In this document: one piece after another, positions 47,292-56,447 of the stretch | How positions within the stretch are numbered: position 1 is the stretch's first letter | Layout: each line of letters begins with the position of its first letter | Assembly: GCF_042643245.1 (NCBI RefSeq) | Contig: NZ_JBHRSK010000006.1 | Location: 49,378-113,377, forward strand | DNA from: Acidimangrovimonas pyrenivorans | GTDB taxonomy: Bacteria; Pseudomonadota; Alphaproteobacteria; Rhodobacterales; Rhodobacteraceae | Direction: 5' to 3' | DNA length: 64,000 nucleotides | Translations under genes and position numbers: made by a program | The notes under the pieces: model-generated | Database searches by the model: none | Told to the model about the DNA's origin: nothing | Seen by the model: only the letters and a program-made list of their open reading frames with translations

Positions 47292-48821
47292 CTAGAGCAA
47301 CGTCCCGACCCAGACCCCGGCGCCCATCAGCGCCGCGCCCAGCAGCAGCCAGCCCAGCGGACCGGCGCGGCGGGCGGGCTCGGCCGGGGCCTCGGGCTCG
47401 GAGCCGCGGATCAGCGCGGCCTCGACCATCTGCGGCAGGCGCGGGCCGAAACGGGCCATCACCTGCACCGTCCGGCCGACGTCACGCAGCGCGGCGCGCG
47501 GGCCGACATTCTCGCGGATGTAGCCCTCGACGATCGGCCGGGCGACTTCCCAGATATTGATATGCGGGTCGAGCGAGCGGGCCACGCCCTCGACCACCAC
47601 CATGGTGCGCTGCAGCAGGATCAGCTCGGTCCTTGTCTGCATGCCGAAGCGTTCGGTCACCTCGAACAGGTAGGACAGCAGCCGCGCCATCGAGATCCGC
47701 GAGGCGTCCATGCCGAAGATCGGCTCGCCCACCGCGCGCAGGGCGCTGGCGAAGGCTTCCATGTCGCGGTCGGCGGGGACGTAGCCGGCCTCGAAATGGA
47801 CCTCGGCGACGCGGCGGTAATCCTTGCGGATGAAACCGAACAGGATCTCGGCATAGACCTTGCGGGTATATTCGTCGATCCGGCCCATGATGCCGAAGTC
47901 ATAGGCGGCGATGTGGCCGTCGGCCGTCACCTTCATGTTGCCCTGGTGCATGTCGGCATGGAAGAAGCCGTCGCGCAGGGCATGGCTGAGGAACAGCTGC
48001 AGCACCCGCGCGCCCAGCACCCGGCGGTCGTGGCCGGCGGCGTCGAGCGCCGCGTTGTCGCCCAGCGGCACGCCTTCGACCCAACCCATCGTCATAACCC
48101 GGCGGCTGGACAGGTGCCAGCGCGGCTCGGGCACGGCGAAACCGTTGTCGCCCTTGGTATTCTCGGCGAATTCCGAGGCCGCGGCGCTTTCCAGCCGCAG
48201 GTCGAGCTCGCCCATCACCACGCCCTCGAAATGGGCGATGACGTCGGTCGGGCGCAGCCGGCGGGTGGCAGGCAGCAGCGATTCGATCATCCGGGCGGCG
48301 AAGTAGAAGGCGTCGATATCGCGGCGGAAGGCGCGCTCGATCCCCGGGCGCAGCACCTTGACGGCCACCCGCTCGCCGCTCTCGGCCAGTCGGGCGCTGT
48401 GGACCTGGGCGATCGAGGCAGCGGCGACCGGGTCGGAGAAGTCCGAGAAGACCTCGTCGACCGACAGCTCCAGCTCGTCCTCGATCATCCGCTTGGCGGT
48501 GGCGGTCGGAAAGGGCGGCAGCTTGTCCTGCAGGTAGCGCAGCTGCTCGGCCAGCTCGTCGCCGACGACGTCGGGCCGGGTCGAGAGGATCTGGCCGAAC
48601 TTGATATAGGCCGGGCCGAGCGCGGTCAGCGCACGGGTCGCCGGCGGCAGCGCGGGGTCGCCCCTGACGCCGAGCCAGGCGAAGGGCCAGCCCAGCACGC
48701 GGGCGGCGAAACGCAGCCGCGGCGGGGCGTTCATCGCCTCGAGCACGACGCGCATCGCGCCGGTGCGTTCGAAGGTGGCGCCGGTGCGAATCAGGCGCCA
48801 GAGATTGTGCGGCCCGCGCAT
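47292..48821 (-). CDS. ubiB: UbiB/ABC1-type protein for ubiquinone synthesis
   Basis: Atypical kinase-like ATPase needed for ubiquinone synthesis. The 509 residues show the KFGQILSTRPD motif (about 73-83), which carries the KxGQ of UbiB, the AVKVLRPG Lys (about 150-157), DMHQGN and the YDFGIMG metal motif. Two C-terminal helices (PLGWLLLGAALMGAGVWVG) anchor it in the membrane. It lies one base after ubiE. Confidence 0.94.
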   Translation of the reverse strand: MRGPHNLWRLIRTGATFERTGAMRVVLEAMNAPPRLRFAARVLGWPFAWLGVRGDPALPPATRALTALGPAYIKFGQILSTRPDVVGDELAEQLRYLQDKLPPFPTATAKRMIEDELELSVDEVFSDFSDPVAAASIAQVHSARLAESGERVAVKVLRPGIERAFRRDIDAFYFAARMIESLLPATRRLRPTDVIAHFEGVVMGELDLRLESAAASEFAENTKGDNGFAVPEPRWHLSSRRVMTMGWVEGVPLGDNAALDAAGHDRRVLGARVLQLFLSHALRDGFFHADMHQGNMKVTADGHIAAYDFGIMGRIDEYTRKVYAEILFGFIRKDYRRVAEVHFEAGYVPADRDMEAFASALRAVGEPIFGMDASRISMARLLSYLFEVTERFGMQTRTELILLQRTMVVVEGVARSLDPHINIWEVARPIVEGYIRENVGPRAALRDVGRTVQVMARFGPRLPQMVEAALIRGSEPEAPAEPARRAGPLGWLLLGAALMGAGVWVGTLL

Positions 48822-48822
48822 G

Positions 48823-49575
48823 TCAGAGCTTCCAGCCCGAATGCAGGGCGGCGACGCCCAGGGTCAGGTTGCGGTATTTCACCTGCTCGAAGCCGGCCTC
48901 GCGGATCATCTGGGCAAAGCTCTCCTGATCGGGGAACTTGCGGATCGATTCGACCAGGTACTGGTAGCTGTCGCGGTCATTGGCGACGATCTGGCCCATC
49001 ACCGGGATGACGTTGAAGGAATAGCGGTCATAGGCCCATTGCATCAGCGGATTGGGCAGCTGGCTGAACTCCAGCACCATCAGCCGCCCGCCGGGCCGCA
49101 GCACGCGATAGGCCTCGCGCAGGGCGTCGGCGATGCGGGTGACGTTCCGGATGCCGAAGCTGATCGTGTAGACGTCGAAAGTATTGTCGGCGAACGGCAG
49201 CGCCATCGCGTCGCCGACCACCCAGTCGAGGCTGTCGGCCATGCTTTCCGCCTCGGCCCGCTGCCGGCCCTCGACCAGCATCGATTCGGTCATGTCGAGC
49301 ACGGTCGCATGGGCGCCCGGCGCGCGCTTGAGGAACCGGAACGAGATGTCGCCGGTTCCGCCGGCGACGTCGAGCAGCTTCTGCCCCGGCCGCGGCGCCA
49401 GCCAATCCATCATCGCGTCCTTCCAGACCCGGTGGACGCCGCCCGACATCAGGTCGTTCATCACGTCGTATTTCGAGGCCACGCGGGTGAAGACCCCGTG
49501 GACCATCCCCGCCTTCTCCTCCTCGGCCACGGTCTGGAAGCCGAAATGGGTCGTCTTTGCGCTGTTGTCGGTCAT
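48823..49575 (-). CDS. ubiE: ubiquinone/menaquinone C-methyltransferase
   Basis: SAM-dependent C-methylation in ubiquinone synthesis. The 250 residues show the SAM motif LDVAGGTGDISFR (about 67-79), ISFGIRNVT and VLEFSQLPNPL. KYDVMNDLMSGGVHRVWK is the UbiE signature. The ATG at 49573-49575 is closest to a promoter and ribosome site; the upstream frame is longer but unlikely. Confidence 0.96.
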   Translation of the reverse strand: MTDNSAKTTHFGFQTVAEEEKAGMVHGVFTRVASKYDVMNDLMSGGVHRVWKDAMMDWLAPRPGQKLLDVAGGTGDISFRFLKRAPGAHATVLDMTESMLVEGRQRAEAESMADSLDWVVGDAMALPFADNTFDVYTISFGIRNVTRIADALREAYRVLRPGGRLMVLEFSQLPNPLMQWAYDRYSFNVIPVMGQIVANDRDSYQYLVESIRKFPDQESFAQMIREAGFEQVKYRNLTLGVAALHSGWKL

Positions 49576-49605
49576 CGGGCCTTGCCGTCGTGATTTCCGC
49601 CCCTT

Positions 49606-49633
49606 CTTATAGGCCGCCCACACGCCGATACAA
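49606..49633 (-). promoter_or_regulatory. sigma-70-like promoter of ubiE-ubiB
   Basis: Minus strand TTGTAT (49628-49633), 16-base spacer, TATAAG (49606-49611), 31 bases upstream of ubiE, in the gap shared with mutM. Confidence 0.5.
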
Positions 49634-49660
49634 TGCGCCCCGCGCCGCAGGAGCCTTCAC

Positions 49661-50512
49661 GTGCCAGAATTGCCAGAGGTCGAGACCGTTCGCCGCGGCT
49701 TGCAGCCGGTGATGGAGGGCCGCCGCATCGAACGGGCCGAGGTCAACCGCCCCGACCTGCGCCGCCCCTTCCCGCCGCGCATGGCCGAACGACTCACCGG
49801 CGCCCGGGTCGAGCGGCTGCGGCGGCGGTCGAAATACATCCTCGCCGACCTGTCGACGGGCGAGACGCTGCTGATCCATCTCGGCATGTCGGGGCGGATG
49901 CTGATCTCGGGCGACATGGTCGGCGGCTTCCACCATCCCCACCCGGCGCCGTCGAAACACGACCATGTCGTGCTGCACATGGAGGGCGGCGCGCGGGTGA
50001 CCTTCAACGACGCCCGCCGCTTCGGCTCGATGGACCTGATCGCCACCGAGAAGGCCGAGGAGCACCCGCTGCTGGCCGGCCTGGGCCCCGAGCCGCTGGG
50101 CAATCAATTCTCCGAAACCTATCTCGCCGACCGGCTCAAGGGCCGCAGGACGCCGATCAAGGCGGCGCTGCTCGACCAGCGCGTGGTGGCCGGTCTAGGC
50201 AATATTTATGTTTGCGAAGTGTTGCACCGCGCCCATATCGACCCACGCCGAAAGGCCGGCCAGATCGCCGCGAAACGGGTCGCGACGCTGGTTCCGGCGA
50301 TCCGCGACGTGCTGACGGAGGCCATCGCGGCCGGCGGTTCCTCCTTGCGCGATTACCGCCAAGCCGATGGCGAACTTGGATATTTCCAGCATACCTTCCG
50401 CGTCTACGACCGCGAGGGCGAGCCCTGCCCGACCCCTGGCTGCGGCGGAACGATTCGCCGCATCGTGCAATCGGGCCGCTCGACCTTCTTCTGCCCGCGC
50501 TGCCAGAGATGA
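49661..50512 (+). CDS. mutM: formamidopyrimidine-DNA glycosylase
   Basis: Base-excision repair enzyme that removes 8-oxoguanine and opens the strand. The 283 residues start with GTG then PELPEVETVRRGL, the Pro that is the catalytic nucleophile after Met removal. The Lys in SKYILADL and the C-terminal zinc finger (CPTPGCGG and CPRC) are intact. AGGAG lies before the GTG. Divergent from ubiE. Confidence 0.97.
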   Translation: MPELPEVETVRRGLQPVMEGRRIERAEVNRPDLRRPFPPRMAERLTGARVERLRRRSKYILADLSTGETLLIHLGMSGRMLISGDMVGGFHHPHPAPSKHDHVVLHMEGGARVTFNDARRFGSMDLIATEKAEEHPLLAGLGPEPLGNQFSETYLADRLKGRRTPIKAALLDQRVVAGLGNIYVCEVLHRAHIDPRRKAGQIAAKRVATLVPAIRDVLTEAIAAGGSSLRDYRQADGELGYFQHTFRVYDREGEPCPTPGCGGTIRRIVQSGRSTFFCPRCQR

Positions 50513-50574
50513 CTTGATCCCCGGCCCCGGGCTGGTATGGACTCTGCCCCAATGATCGAACGAGGGAGCCTTCG

Positions 50575-51351
50575 ATGGCCTACGAGACGCTGATCGTCGA
50601 GATCGACGACTATGTCGCGCTGATCCGACTCAACCGTCCCGACGCGCTCAATGCCCTGAACGCGAAGCTTCTGGGCGAGCTCGCCGACGCGCTGGCCGCG
50701 GCCGACGCTAACGAGAAGGTGCGCTGCATCGTGCTCACCGGCTCTGAAAAGGCCTTCGCCGCCGGGGCCGACATCAAGGAGATGTCGGAAAAGAGCTTTG
50801 TCGACGTCTTCACCGGCGACCTGTTCACGCCCGAGACCGAGGCGCTGCTGCGGGTGCGCAAGCCGATCATCGCAGCGGTGTCGGGCTATGCCCTGGGCGG
50901 CGGTTGCGAGCTGGCGATGATGTGCGATTTCATCATCTGCTCGGACACCGCGAAATTCGGCCAGCCCGAGATCAATCTCGGCGTCATGGCGGGGATCGGC
51001 GGCACCCAGCGTCTGACCCGCTTCGTCGGCAAGGCCAAGGCGATGGACATGAACCTGACCGGCCGCTTCATGGATGCCGCCGAGGCCGAGCGCTCGGGGC
51101 TGGTCAGCCGTGTCGTGCCGGCCAAGAAGCTGATGGACGAGGCGATGGCGGCGGCGCGCAAGATCACCGAGAAATCGGCGCTGACGGCGATGGCGGTGAA
51201 GGAATCGGTCAACCGCAGCTACGAGACGACGCTGCGCGAGGGGCTGCTGTTCGAACGCCGCGTGTTCCATTCGCTGTTCGCCACCGAGGATCAGAAAGAG
51301 GGCATGGGCGCCTTCCTCGAAAAGCGCGAGGCGCAGTTCCGCGACCGCTAG
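50575..51351 (+). CDS. enoyl-CoA hydratase
   Basis: A 258-residue crotonase-family enzyme that hydrates trans-2-enoyl-CoA in fatty-acid oxidation. The oxyanion-hole FAAGADIKEM (about 61-70) and the GYALGGGCELAMMCD (about 104-118) segment are present. The catalytic Glu pair lies in GCELAMM and GQPEINLGVMAG. GAGGGAGCC precedes the ATG. A strong terminator follows, so it is a single-gene unit. Confidence 0.94.
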   Translation: MAYETLIVEIDDYVALIRLNRPDALNALNAKLLGELADALAAADANEKVRCIVLTGSEKAFAAGADIKEMSEKSFVDVFTGDLFTPETEALLRVRKPIIAAVSGYALGGGCELAMMCDFIICSDTAKFGQPEINLGVMAGIGGTQRLTRFVGKAKAMDMNLTGRFMDAAEAERSGLVSRVVPAKKLMDEAMAAARKITEKSALTAMAVKESVNRSYETTLREGLLFERRVFHSLFATEDQKEGMGAFLEKREAQFRDR

Positions 51352-51379
51352 GCGGGCGGGACGATCCGAACACAGAAGG

Positions 51380-51408
51380 GGCCGGGCAAACCCGGCCTTT
51401 TTCTTTTT
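51380..51408 (+). terminator. Rho-independent terminator of the enoyl-CoA hydratase gene
   Basis: Seven-base-pair stem GGCCGGG/CCCGGCC with CAAA loop and a T-rich tail (TTTTTCTTTTT). Confidence 0.9.
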
Positions 51409-51530
51409 GTCGATGCCGCAGCCCCGCGCTGCCCGGCCCGGCGCGCGACGCCCTTGCTTCCGGGCCCGGGACGCTTGCCAGGCCGGGCTCGGCCGAAGCG
51501 GGAGCGCCTGTGGGACCGATGCGGCCCCGG

Positions 51531-52049
51531 CTAGCCCAGCCGCCGGGTCACCGATTTCAGCCGGAAATCGGGCCGCGCGCCGCCCGGCCACAGCATCCGC
51601 CCCTGCCAGGCGGCGAAGATCATCGCCGCGCTTTCGGCGCGCCCGTCCGCCTCGGCGCCGATCCGCAACGCCAGCGCCGCCTCGACCTGCAGCCGCCAGG
51701 CCGTGGCCGTTGCGCGCAGTTCGGGGTCGGACTGGTGGGTGACGAGCAGCATGATCTCCTGCCCGCAGTCGCGCCCCAACGTCTTGAGCAGTGCCGGCAC
51801 GCCCTTGAGCGACAGCGGCGCCTCGGCCTCCGCCGCCTCGGTCCGCCGCATCAACACCTGCCAGCCATCGACCAGCGCGGCCCGCACCATGCCGTCCTGG
51901 CTGCCGTAGCGCTGCGCCAAGCTCGATGCCGCCAGCCCGGTCTCGCGCGCGACGGCGGCGAAGGATGCCGCCTTGTCGCCGCCCTCGGCCAGCAGGCCAC
52001 GGGTGGCGGCAAAAACGGTTTCATCCGGTATGGTACGGTGCCTGGGCAT
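51531..52049 (-). CDS. TetR-family transcriptional regulator
   Basis: A 172-residue repressor. The helix-turn-helix is FAAVARETGLAASSLAQRYG (about 34-53). The C-terminal ligand domain is not assignable. It is the last gene of a mutY-alkB-cls-tetR run on the minus strand, and a palindrome lies just before its start, so self-control is likely. The ATG at 52047-52049 opens MPRHRTIPDETVF. Confidence 0.85.
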   Translation of the reverse strand: MPRHRTIPDETVFAATRGLLAEGGDKAASFAAVARETGLAASSLAQRYGSQDGMVRAALVDGWQVLMRRTEAAEAEAPLSLKGVPALLKTLGRDCGQEIMLLVTHQSDPELRATATAWRLQVEAALALRIGAEADGRAESAAMIFAAWQGRMLWPGGARPDFRLKSVTRRLG

Positions 52050-52064
52050 GAAACGAGAGTACCA

Positions 52065-52082
52065 GAACACACGTTCGTGAAC
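52065..52082. promoter_or_regulatory. candidate TetR operator
   Basis: GAACACACGTTCGTGAAC: GAAC, GTTC and GAAC arms with a central CACGTTCGTG near-palindrome. It lies 16 bases upstream of tetR and between tetR and cls. No copy was found before alkB. Confidence 0.45.
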
Positions 52083-52105
52083 AATCGCCGCGATGCAGAA
52101 ACGCC

Positions 52106-53551
52106 CTACAGCACCGGCGCGAACAGCCGGGCGACCGGGGCCGCCGTCCGTATCCAGAGGCCCTGCTCGGACAGCCGGGCGGTGAATTCCGGCGCCGCGC
52201 CGAGATCGCGCTGCAGCATCGCCGCGACTTCCTCGGCGAAGGCCTTGTCGAAGATCAGCGCCGAGATCTCGAAATTCAGCCGGCAGGAGCGGTTGTCGAG
52301 ATTGTGGGTGCCGACCGAGGCCATGTCGTCATCGACCAGCAGCACCTTCTGGTGCAGAAAGCCCGGCGCGTAGCGGTAAAGCCTGACCCCGGCGGTGCGC
52401 ACCTCGTCGAAATAGGCATAGGCCGCCAGCCAGACCAGCAGGTGATCGGCCTTCTCGGGCACCAGCAGCCGGACATCGACTCCGCGCAGCGCCGCCAGCT
52501 TCAGCGCGGTCAGGATGTCGGCATCGGGCACGAAATAGGGGCTGGCGATCCAGATCCGCTCGCGCGCGGCCTCGATCGCGTTGCAGAAATACAGGCTGCC
52601 GGTCTCGAACAGGTCCGACGGTCCCGTCGCCAGCACCAGCGCGTTGCGGTCGCCCGGCGCCACCCGCGGCGCCCAGTCGAGATCGTCGAGCTTCGCCCCC
52701 GACGCCCAGAGCCAATCCTCGGCGAAGGCGAGCTGGAGCTGCGCCACCGCCGGGCCGTCGATCCGCAGATGGGTGTCGCGCCAGGGGCCCATATTGGGAT
52801 CGCGGCCGAGGTATTCCTCGCCGAAATTCAGCCCGCCGACGAATCCCGTCTGGCCGTCGATCACCGCGATCTTGCGGTGGTTGCGGAAATTGATCTGCAG
52901 CCGGCTGCGGGTATGGCGCAGAGCATGCGAGTTATAGGCCTCGACCCCTTCGGCGCGCAGGCTGTCCAGGTAGCTGTTCGGCAAACCGTTGCTGCCCAGT
53001 GCATCGTAAAGCAGGCAAACCCGCAGCCCGGCCCGGGCCTTGGCCTTCAGCCGCGCCGCCAGCGCCTGCCCGACCGCGTCGTCGCGGATGATATAGGCCT
53101 CGACCAGCACATAGTGCTCGGCCGCCTCGATCGCGGCGAACAGCGCGTCGAAGGTTTGTTCGCCATCGATCAGCAGCTTCGTGCCGTTGCCCGAGACCAG
53201 CGGCACCTCGGCCAGCCGCTCGAAGCCCGCGATCCGGCTACGCTCGACCCCGGGGTCGCCGGCGGGCGGGCGCGGCGCGTGGTTGGCGGCCTGGGCGCGC
53301 AAGGTGTCGACGATACCGGCCATCGCCCGTCGCGCGGCGACGTAGCCGGGATAGCGCCTGTGGCCGAGGAACAGGAAGACCGGCACCGCGAAATGCGGCG
53401 CGGCGATCAGGAACACGACCCAGCCGATCGCCCCCTGCGGCGTCCGCGCCGTCCGGATCGCCCGCAGCGCGAACAGGGCGGCAATCACCTGGACCAGCGC
53501 GTAGAGCGCGACCAGGACAGAACTCAGATGCGCATAGACGATGTAGATCAT
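52106..53551 (-). CDS. cls: cardiolipin synthase (phospholipase D family)
   Basis: Membrane enzyme that condenses phosphatidylglycerol into cardiolipin. The 481 residues begin with two helices (about 8-26 and 36-58), then two HKD motifs: HRKIAVIDGQTGFVGGLNFG (about 224-243) and HQKVLLVDDDMASVGTHNLD (about 400-419). The ATG overlaps the alkB stop by one base, so the two are translationally coupled. Confidence 0.93.
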   Translation of the reverse strand: MIYIVYAHLSSVLVALYALVQVIAALFALRAIRTARTPQGAIGWVVFLIAAPHFAVPVFLFLGHRRYPGYVAARRAMAGIVDTLRAQAANHAPRPPAGDPGVERSRIAGFERLAEVPLVSGNGTKLLIDGEQTFDALFAAIEAAEHYVLVEAYIIRDDAVGQALAARLKAKARAGLRVCLLYDALGSNGLPNSYLDSLRAEGVEAYNSHALRHTRSRLQINFRNHRKIAVIDGQTGFVGGLNFGEEYLGRDPNMGPWRDTHLRIDGPAVAQLQLAFAEDWLWASGAKLDDLDWAPRVAPGDRNALVLATGPSDLFETGSLYFCNAIEAARERIWIASPYFVPDADILTALKLAALRGVDVRLLVPEKADHLLVWLAAYAYFDEVRTAGVRLYRYAPGFLHQKVLLVDDDMASVGTHNLDNRSCRLNFEISALIFDKAFAEEVAAMLQRDLGAAPEFTARLSEQGLWIRTAAPVARLFAPVL

Positions 53552-54693
53552 CAGGAGGCGCCGCGCGGGGCCGGCGTCTCGCCCCGGTTATAGGGGGTCC
53601 AGTCGGCGATGCCGGGATAGTATTTCCGCCGCCAGGCCCGCACCCGCGGGTTCATCCGCCGCCGCCACAGCGGCGGGATCATCGCCAGCGTCGTCATCGC
53701 CGGATAGCCGAAGGGCAATTGCGGCGCCTCGTCCTCGGAATAGGTCTGCAGCAGGGGAAAGCGGCGCTCGGGCTTGAAATGGTGGTCGGAATGGCGCTGC
53801 AGGTTGATCAGCAGCCAGTTCGACGCCTTGTGCGCCGCGTTCCAGCTATGGCGCGGCAGGACATGTTCGTAGCGGCCCTCGCCGAGGTATTCCCGGGTCA
53901 GACCATAATGCTCGATGTAGTTTGTCAGCTCGAGCTGCCAGACCGCGATGAAGGCCTGCCAGACGAAGAGGCCAAGGCCGATCCAGCCGCCGACGCCATA
54001 GGCCAGCGCCAGCGCGGCGAGCTGCAGGACGGCATAGCGCCAGAACGGGTTCGTTGGATGCCAGGGCGATCGTTTCGCCCGGCCCAGCATCTGCAGCTCG
54101 GCGCGCCAGGCCGAGCCGGGGCATTCCCGCAGCACGCGCCAGAAATAGCGGTGGAAGCCTTCGTTGTAGCGCGCCGTGACGGCGTCGCGCGGGGTGCCGA
54201 CATAGCGGTGATGGACCAGCAGGTGCTCGGTGCGGAAATGGCTGTAGAGCACCGAGGCCAGCAGCAGGTCGCCCAGCCAGCGTTCCAGCTTGTTCTTCTG
54301 GTGCAGCAGCTCGTGCGAATAGACGATGCCGATCGTGCCCGAGATGACGCCGACGCCGAAGAACAGCACGATGGTTTCCAGCGCGGTCAGGTGGTCGGTA
54401 TGGGTCACCCACCAGATCATGCCGTAGATGGTGACGAACTGGATCGGGAACCAGATGATGGTGATGAAGCGATACCAGAACAGCCGTTCGTCCGGCGTCT
54501 CGGTATCCGGGTTCTCGAGGTTGAGGCCGAGGATCGAGTCGAGCACGGTGACCGAGAGCCAGCCGTAGAGCGGCAGCAGCACCACGGTCCAGCCGCCATG
54601 AAGCGCGCCGAGCAGCGCCAGCGGGATCATTCCCAGCGACAGCCAGAAAGGCAGGGCGCTGCGCAGGCGCGAGATTTGGTCCGCCGAGGTCAT
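53551..54693 (-). CDS. alkB: alkane 1-monooxygenase (AlkB)
   Basis: Membrane non-heme diiron hydroxylase that oxidises n-alkanes to alcohols. The 380 residues contain about six helices. The histidine boxes are HELLHQK, EHLLVHHRYV and LQRHSDHH, and the NYIEHYGL signature is present. ATG at 54691-54693 has GGAGGG six bases upstream; a nine-residue longer start exists. It is followed by cls with a one-base overlap. No rubredoxin gene is in the window. Confidence 0.93.
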   Translation of the reverse strand: MTSADQISRLRSALPFWLSLGMIPLALLGALHGGWTVVLLPLYGWLSVTVLDSILGLNLENPDTETPDERLFWYRFITIIWFPIQFVTIYGMIWWVTHTDHLTALETIVLFFGVGVISGTIGIVYSHELLHQKNKLERWLGDLLLASVLYSHFRTEHLLVHHRYVGTPRDAVTARYNEGFHRYFWRVLRECPGSAWRAELQMLGRAKRSPWHPTNPFWRYAVLQLAALALAYGVGGWIGLGLFVWQAFIAVWQLELTNYIEHYGLTREYLGEGRYEHVLPRHSWNAAHKASNWLLINLQRHSDHHFKPERRFPLLQTYSEDEAPQLPFGYPAMTTLAMIPPLWRRRMNPRVRAWRRKYYPGIADWTPYNRGETPAPRGAS

Positions 54694-54741
54694 CCAGGTC
54701 CCTCCATCCGGCGGCAGCATAGCCCCATTCCGGCGGCTTGC

Positions 54742-55830
54742 TCAATTCTCGGCAAGGCCTGATTGCGCGAGGTCATACGCCTTGCGCATCACCGTCGGCA
54801 GGTCGGCCGGGCGGAAGGTGTCGCGGGGCACGAAATACCCGCGCTCGGGCGTGACCCCGGCGGGCAACTCGGCCAGCATCACGCTCAGGCGCAGGTGGAA
54901 ATGGGTGAAGGTATGGCGCACCTCGCCGCCCAGCGCGCGCCAGTCGGCGGCGACGGGCGGGGCGGGCAGCGGCGCCGCGCCCCAGTCCGAGCCGGGCCAG
55001 CCCAGCATCCCGCCCAGCAGGCCCTTGTCGGGCCGGCGTTCCAGCAGCCAGGCGCCATCGACCCGGCGGCCGAGATAGGCGATGCCGAAGCGGGTGGGTT
55101 TCTGCGCCTTGGGCACCTTGCGCGGCAGCTCCGCCTGCACCCCGGCGGCACGGGCGGCGCAGAACCCCTCCAGCGGGCACAGGGAGCAGGCGGGATTGCG
55201 CGGCGTGCAGATCGTAGCGCCCAGATCCATCATCGCCTGGGCATGGTCGCCAGGGCGGTCCTGTGGCGTCAGTTCCGCCGCCAGGTCGGTCAGCGCGGGC
55301 TTGGCCGAGGGCAGCGGCGTCTCGACATGGCGCAGCCGGGCGATCACCCGCTCGACATTGCCGTCGACCACCGTCGCCGCTTCGTCATAGGCGATGGCGG
55401 CGATGGCGGCGGCGGTATAGGGGCCGATGCCGGGCAGCTTCAGCAGACCGTCGCGGCTGGCCGGGAAACGGCCGCCATGCTCCCCCGCCACCACCCGGGC
55501 GCATTTCAGCAGGTTGCGGGCGCGGGCGTAGTAGCCCAGCCCGGCCCATTCGGCCATCACCTCGGCATCCTCGGCCGCTGCCAGGGCCGCGACATCGGGC
55601 CAGCGCGCGGTGAAGCGGCGGAAATAGTCGCGCACCGCCGCCACCGTGGTCTGCTGCAGCATCACCTCGGACAGCCAGACCCGGTAGGGATCGGGCCGCG
55701 CCCCCGCCGCCCGCTCGGCCGGGCCGATGCGCCACGGCATCTGCCGCGCGTGGCGGTCGTACCAGCGCAGCAGCGCCGCGGTCTCGGCGGTCCTTTGCCC
55801 AACGGCCTGCCCTGTCCCGGCGTCACGCAA
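54742..55830 (-). CDS. mutY: A/G-specific adenine glycosylase
   Basis: Repair glycosylase that removes adenine opposite 8-oxoguanine, complementing MutM in this window. The 362 residues show the helix-hairpin-helix LPGIGPYTAAAI with Asp in TVVDGNV, the LSEVMLQQTTV opening, an iron-sulfur motif CTPRNPACSLCPLEGFC and a C-terminal Nudix-like domain. The start is TTG at 55828-55830 with GGGGAG eight bases upstream; no ATG or GTG fits in frame. Confidence 0.92.
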   Translation of the reverse strand: MRDAGTGQAVGQRTAETAALLRWYDRHARQMPWRIGPAERAAGARPDPYRVWLSEVMLQQTTVAAVRDYFRRFTARWPDVAALAAAEDAEVMAEWAGLGYYARARNLLKCARVVAGEHGGRFPASRDGLLKLPGIGPYTAAAIAAIAYDEAATVVDGNVERVIARLRHVETPLPSAKPALTDLAAELTPQDRPGDHAQAMMDLGATICTPRNPACSLCPLEGFCAARAAGVQAELPRKVPKAQKPTRFGIAYLGRRVDGAWLLERRPDKGLLGGMLGWPGSDWGAAPLPAPPVAADWRALGGEVRHTFTHFHLRLSVMLAELPAGVTPERGYFVPRDTFRPADLPTVMRKAYDLAQSGLAEN

Positions 55831-55914
55831 TCTTTATGCTCCCCGTTTTCTCATTCCGCTGGCAGTTTGCCCGCCCGGCCCTAGAATAGGGCACAGCCGA
55901 GACATTGACAGCAG

Positions 55915-56442
55915 ATGACCCGACAGCCCTCTCCTCCCTCGCGCCGGATGCGCGGCTTCGAGCAGACCGCCGGCCTGCTCAAGGAGCGGATTCGCACCGC
56001 CGGCGAAAGCCGCGGCTTCGCCGTCACCCGCCTTTTGACCCATTGGCACGAGATCGTCGGCGAAGAGATCGCCGCGATGGCCCGGCCGGTCAAGGTCGGA
56101 TACGCGCGCGACGGTTTCGGGGCGACGCTGACGGTGCTGACCACCGGCGCCCGGGCGCCGCTGGTCGAGATGCAGAAGCAGCAGATCTGCGAGAAGGTGA
56201 ACGCCTGCTACGGCTATGCCGCGATCAGCCGCGTCGCCATCACCCAGACCGCGCCGACCGGCTTTGCCGAAGGCCAGGTCGCCTTCGCCCCGGCGCCGAA
56301 ACCCGCGCCTGCCCCGCTCGATCCCGAGGTCAGGCGGCAGGCGACCGCCGTCTCGGAAAGCATCCGCGACGACGGCCTGCGCACGGCCCTTGAAGCCCTG
56401 GCGCAAAACGTCTTATCTCAATCCGCGAAACGGAAAGGCTGA
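55915..56442 (+). CDS. DUF721 (DciA-like) protein
   Basis: A 175-residue protein of the DUF721 family, related to the DciA helicase loader of many bacteria. The family helix-strand pattern is seen in LLTHWHEIVGEEIAAMARPV (about 41-60) with the later TTGARAPLVEMQKQQICEKV. The C-terminal tail is Pro/Ala-rich and then helical. DNA replication loading is a family inference, not shown by the sequence. It is six bases from the dsbA-like gene. Confidence 0.85.
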   Translation: MTRQPSPPSRRMRGFEQTAGLLKERIRTAGESRGFAVTRLLTHWHEIVGEEIAAMARPVKVGYARDGFGATLTVLTTGARAPLVEMQKQQICEKVNACYGYAAISRVAITQTAPTGFAEGQVAFAPAPKPAPAPLDPEVRRQATAVSESIRDDGLRTALEALAQNVLSQSAKRKG

Positions 56443-56447
56443 ACTTC

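Noticed and set aside
52065..52082. SOS (LexA) box before tetR
   Set aside because: The GAAC/GTTC arms do not have the seven-base spacing of the alphaproteobacterial LexA box.
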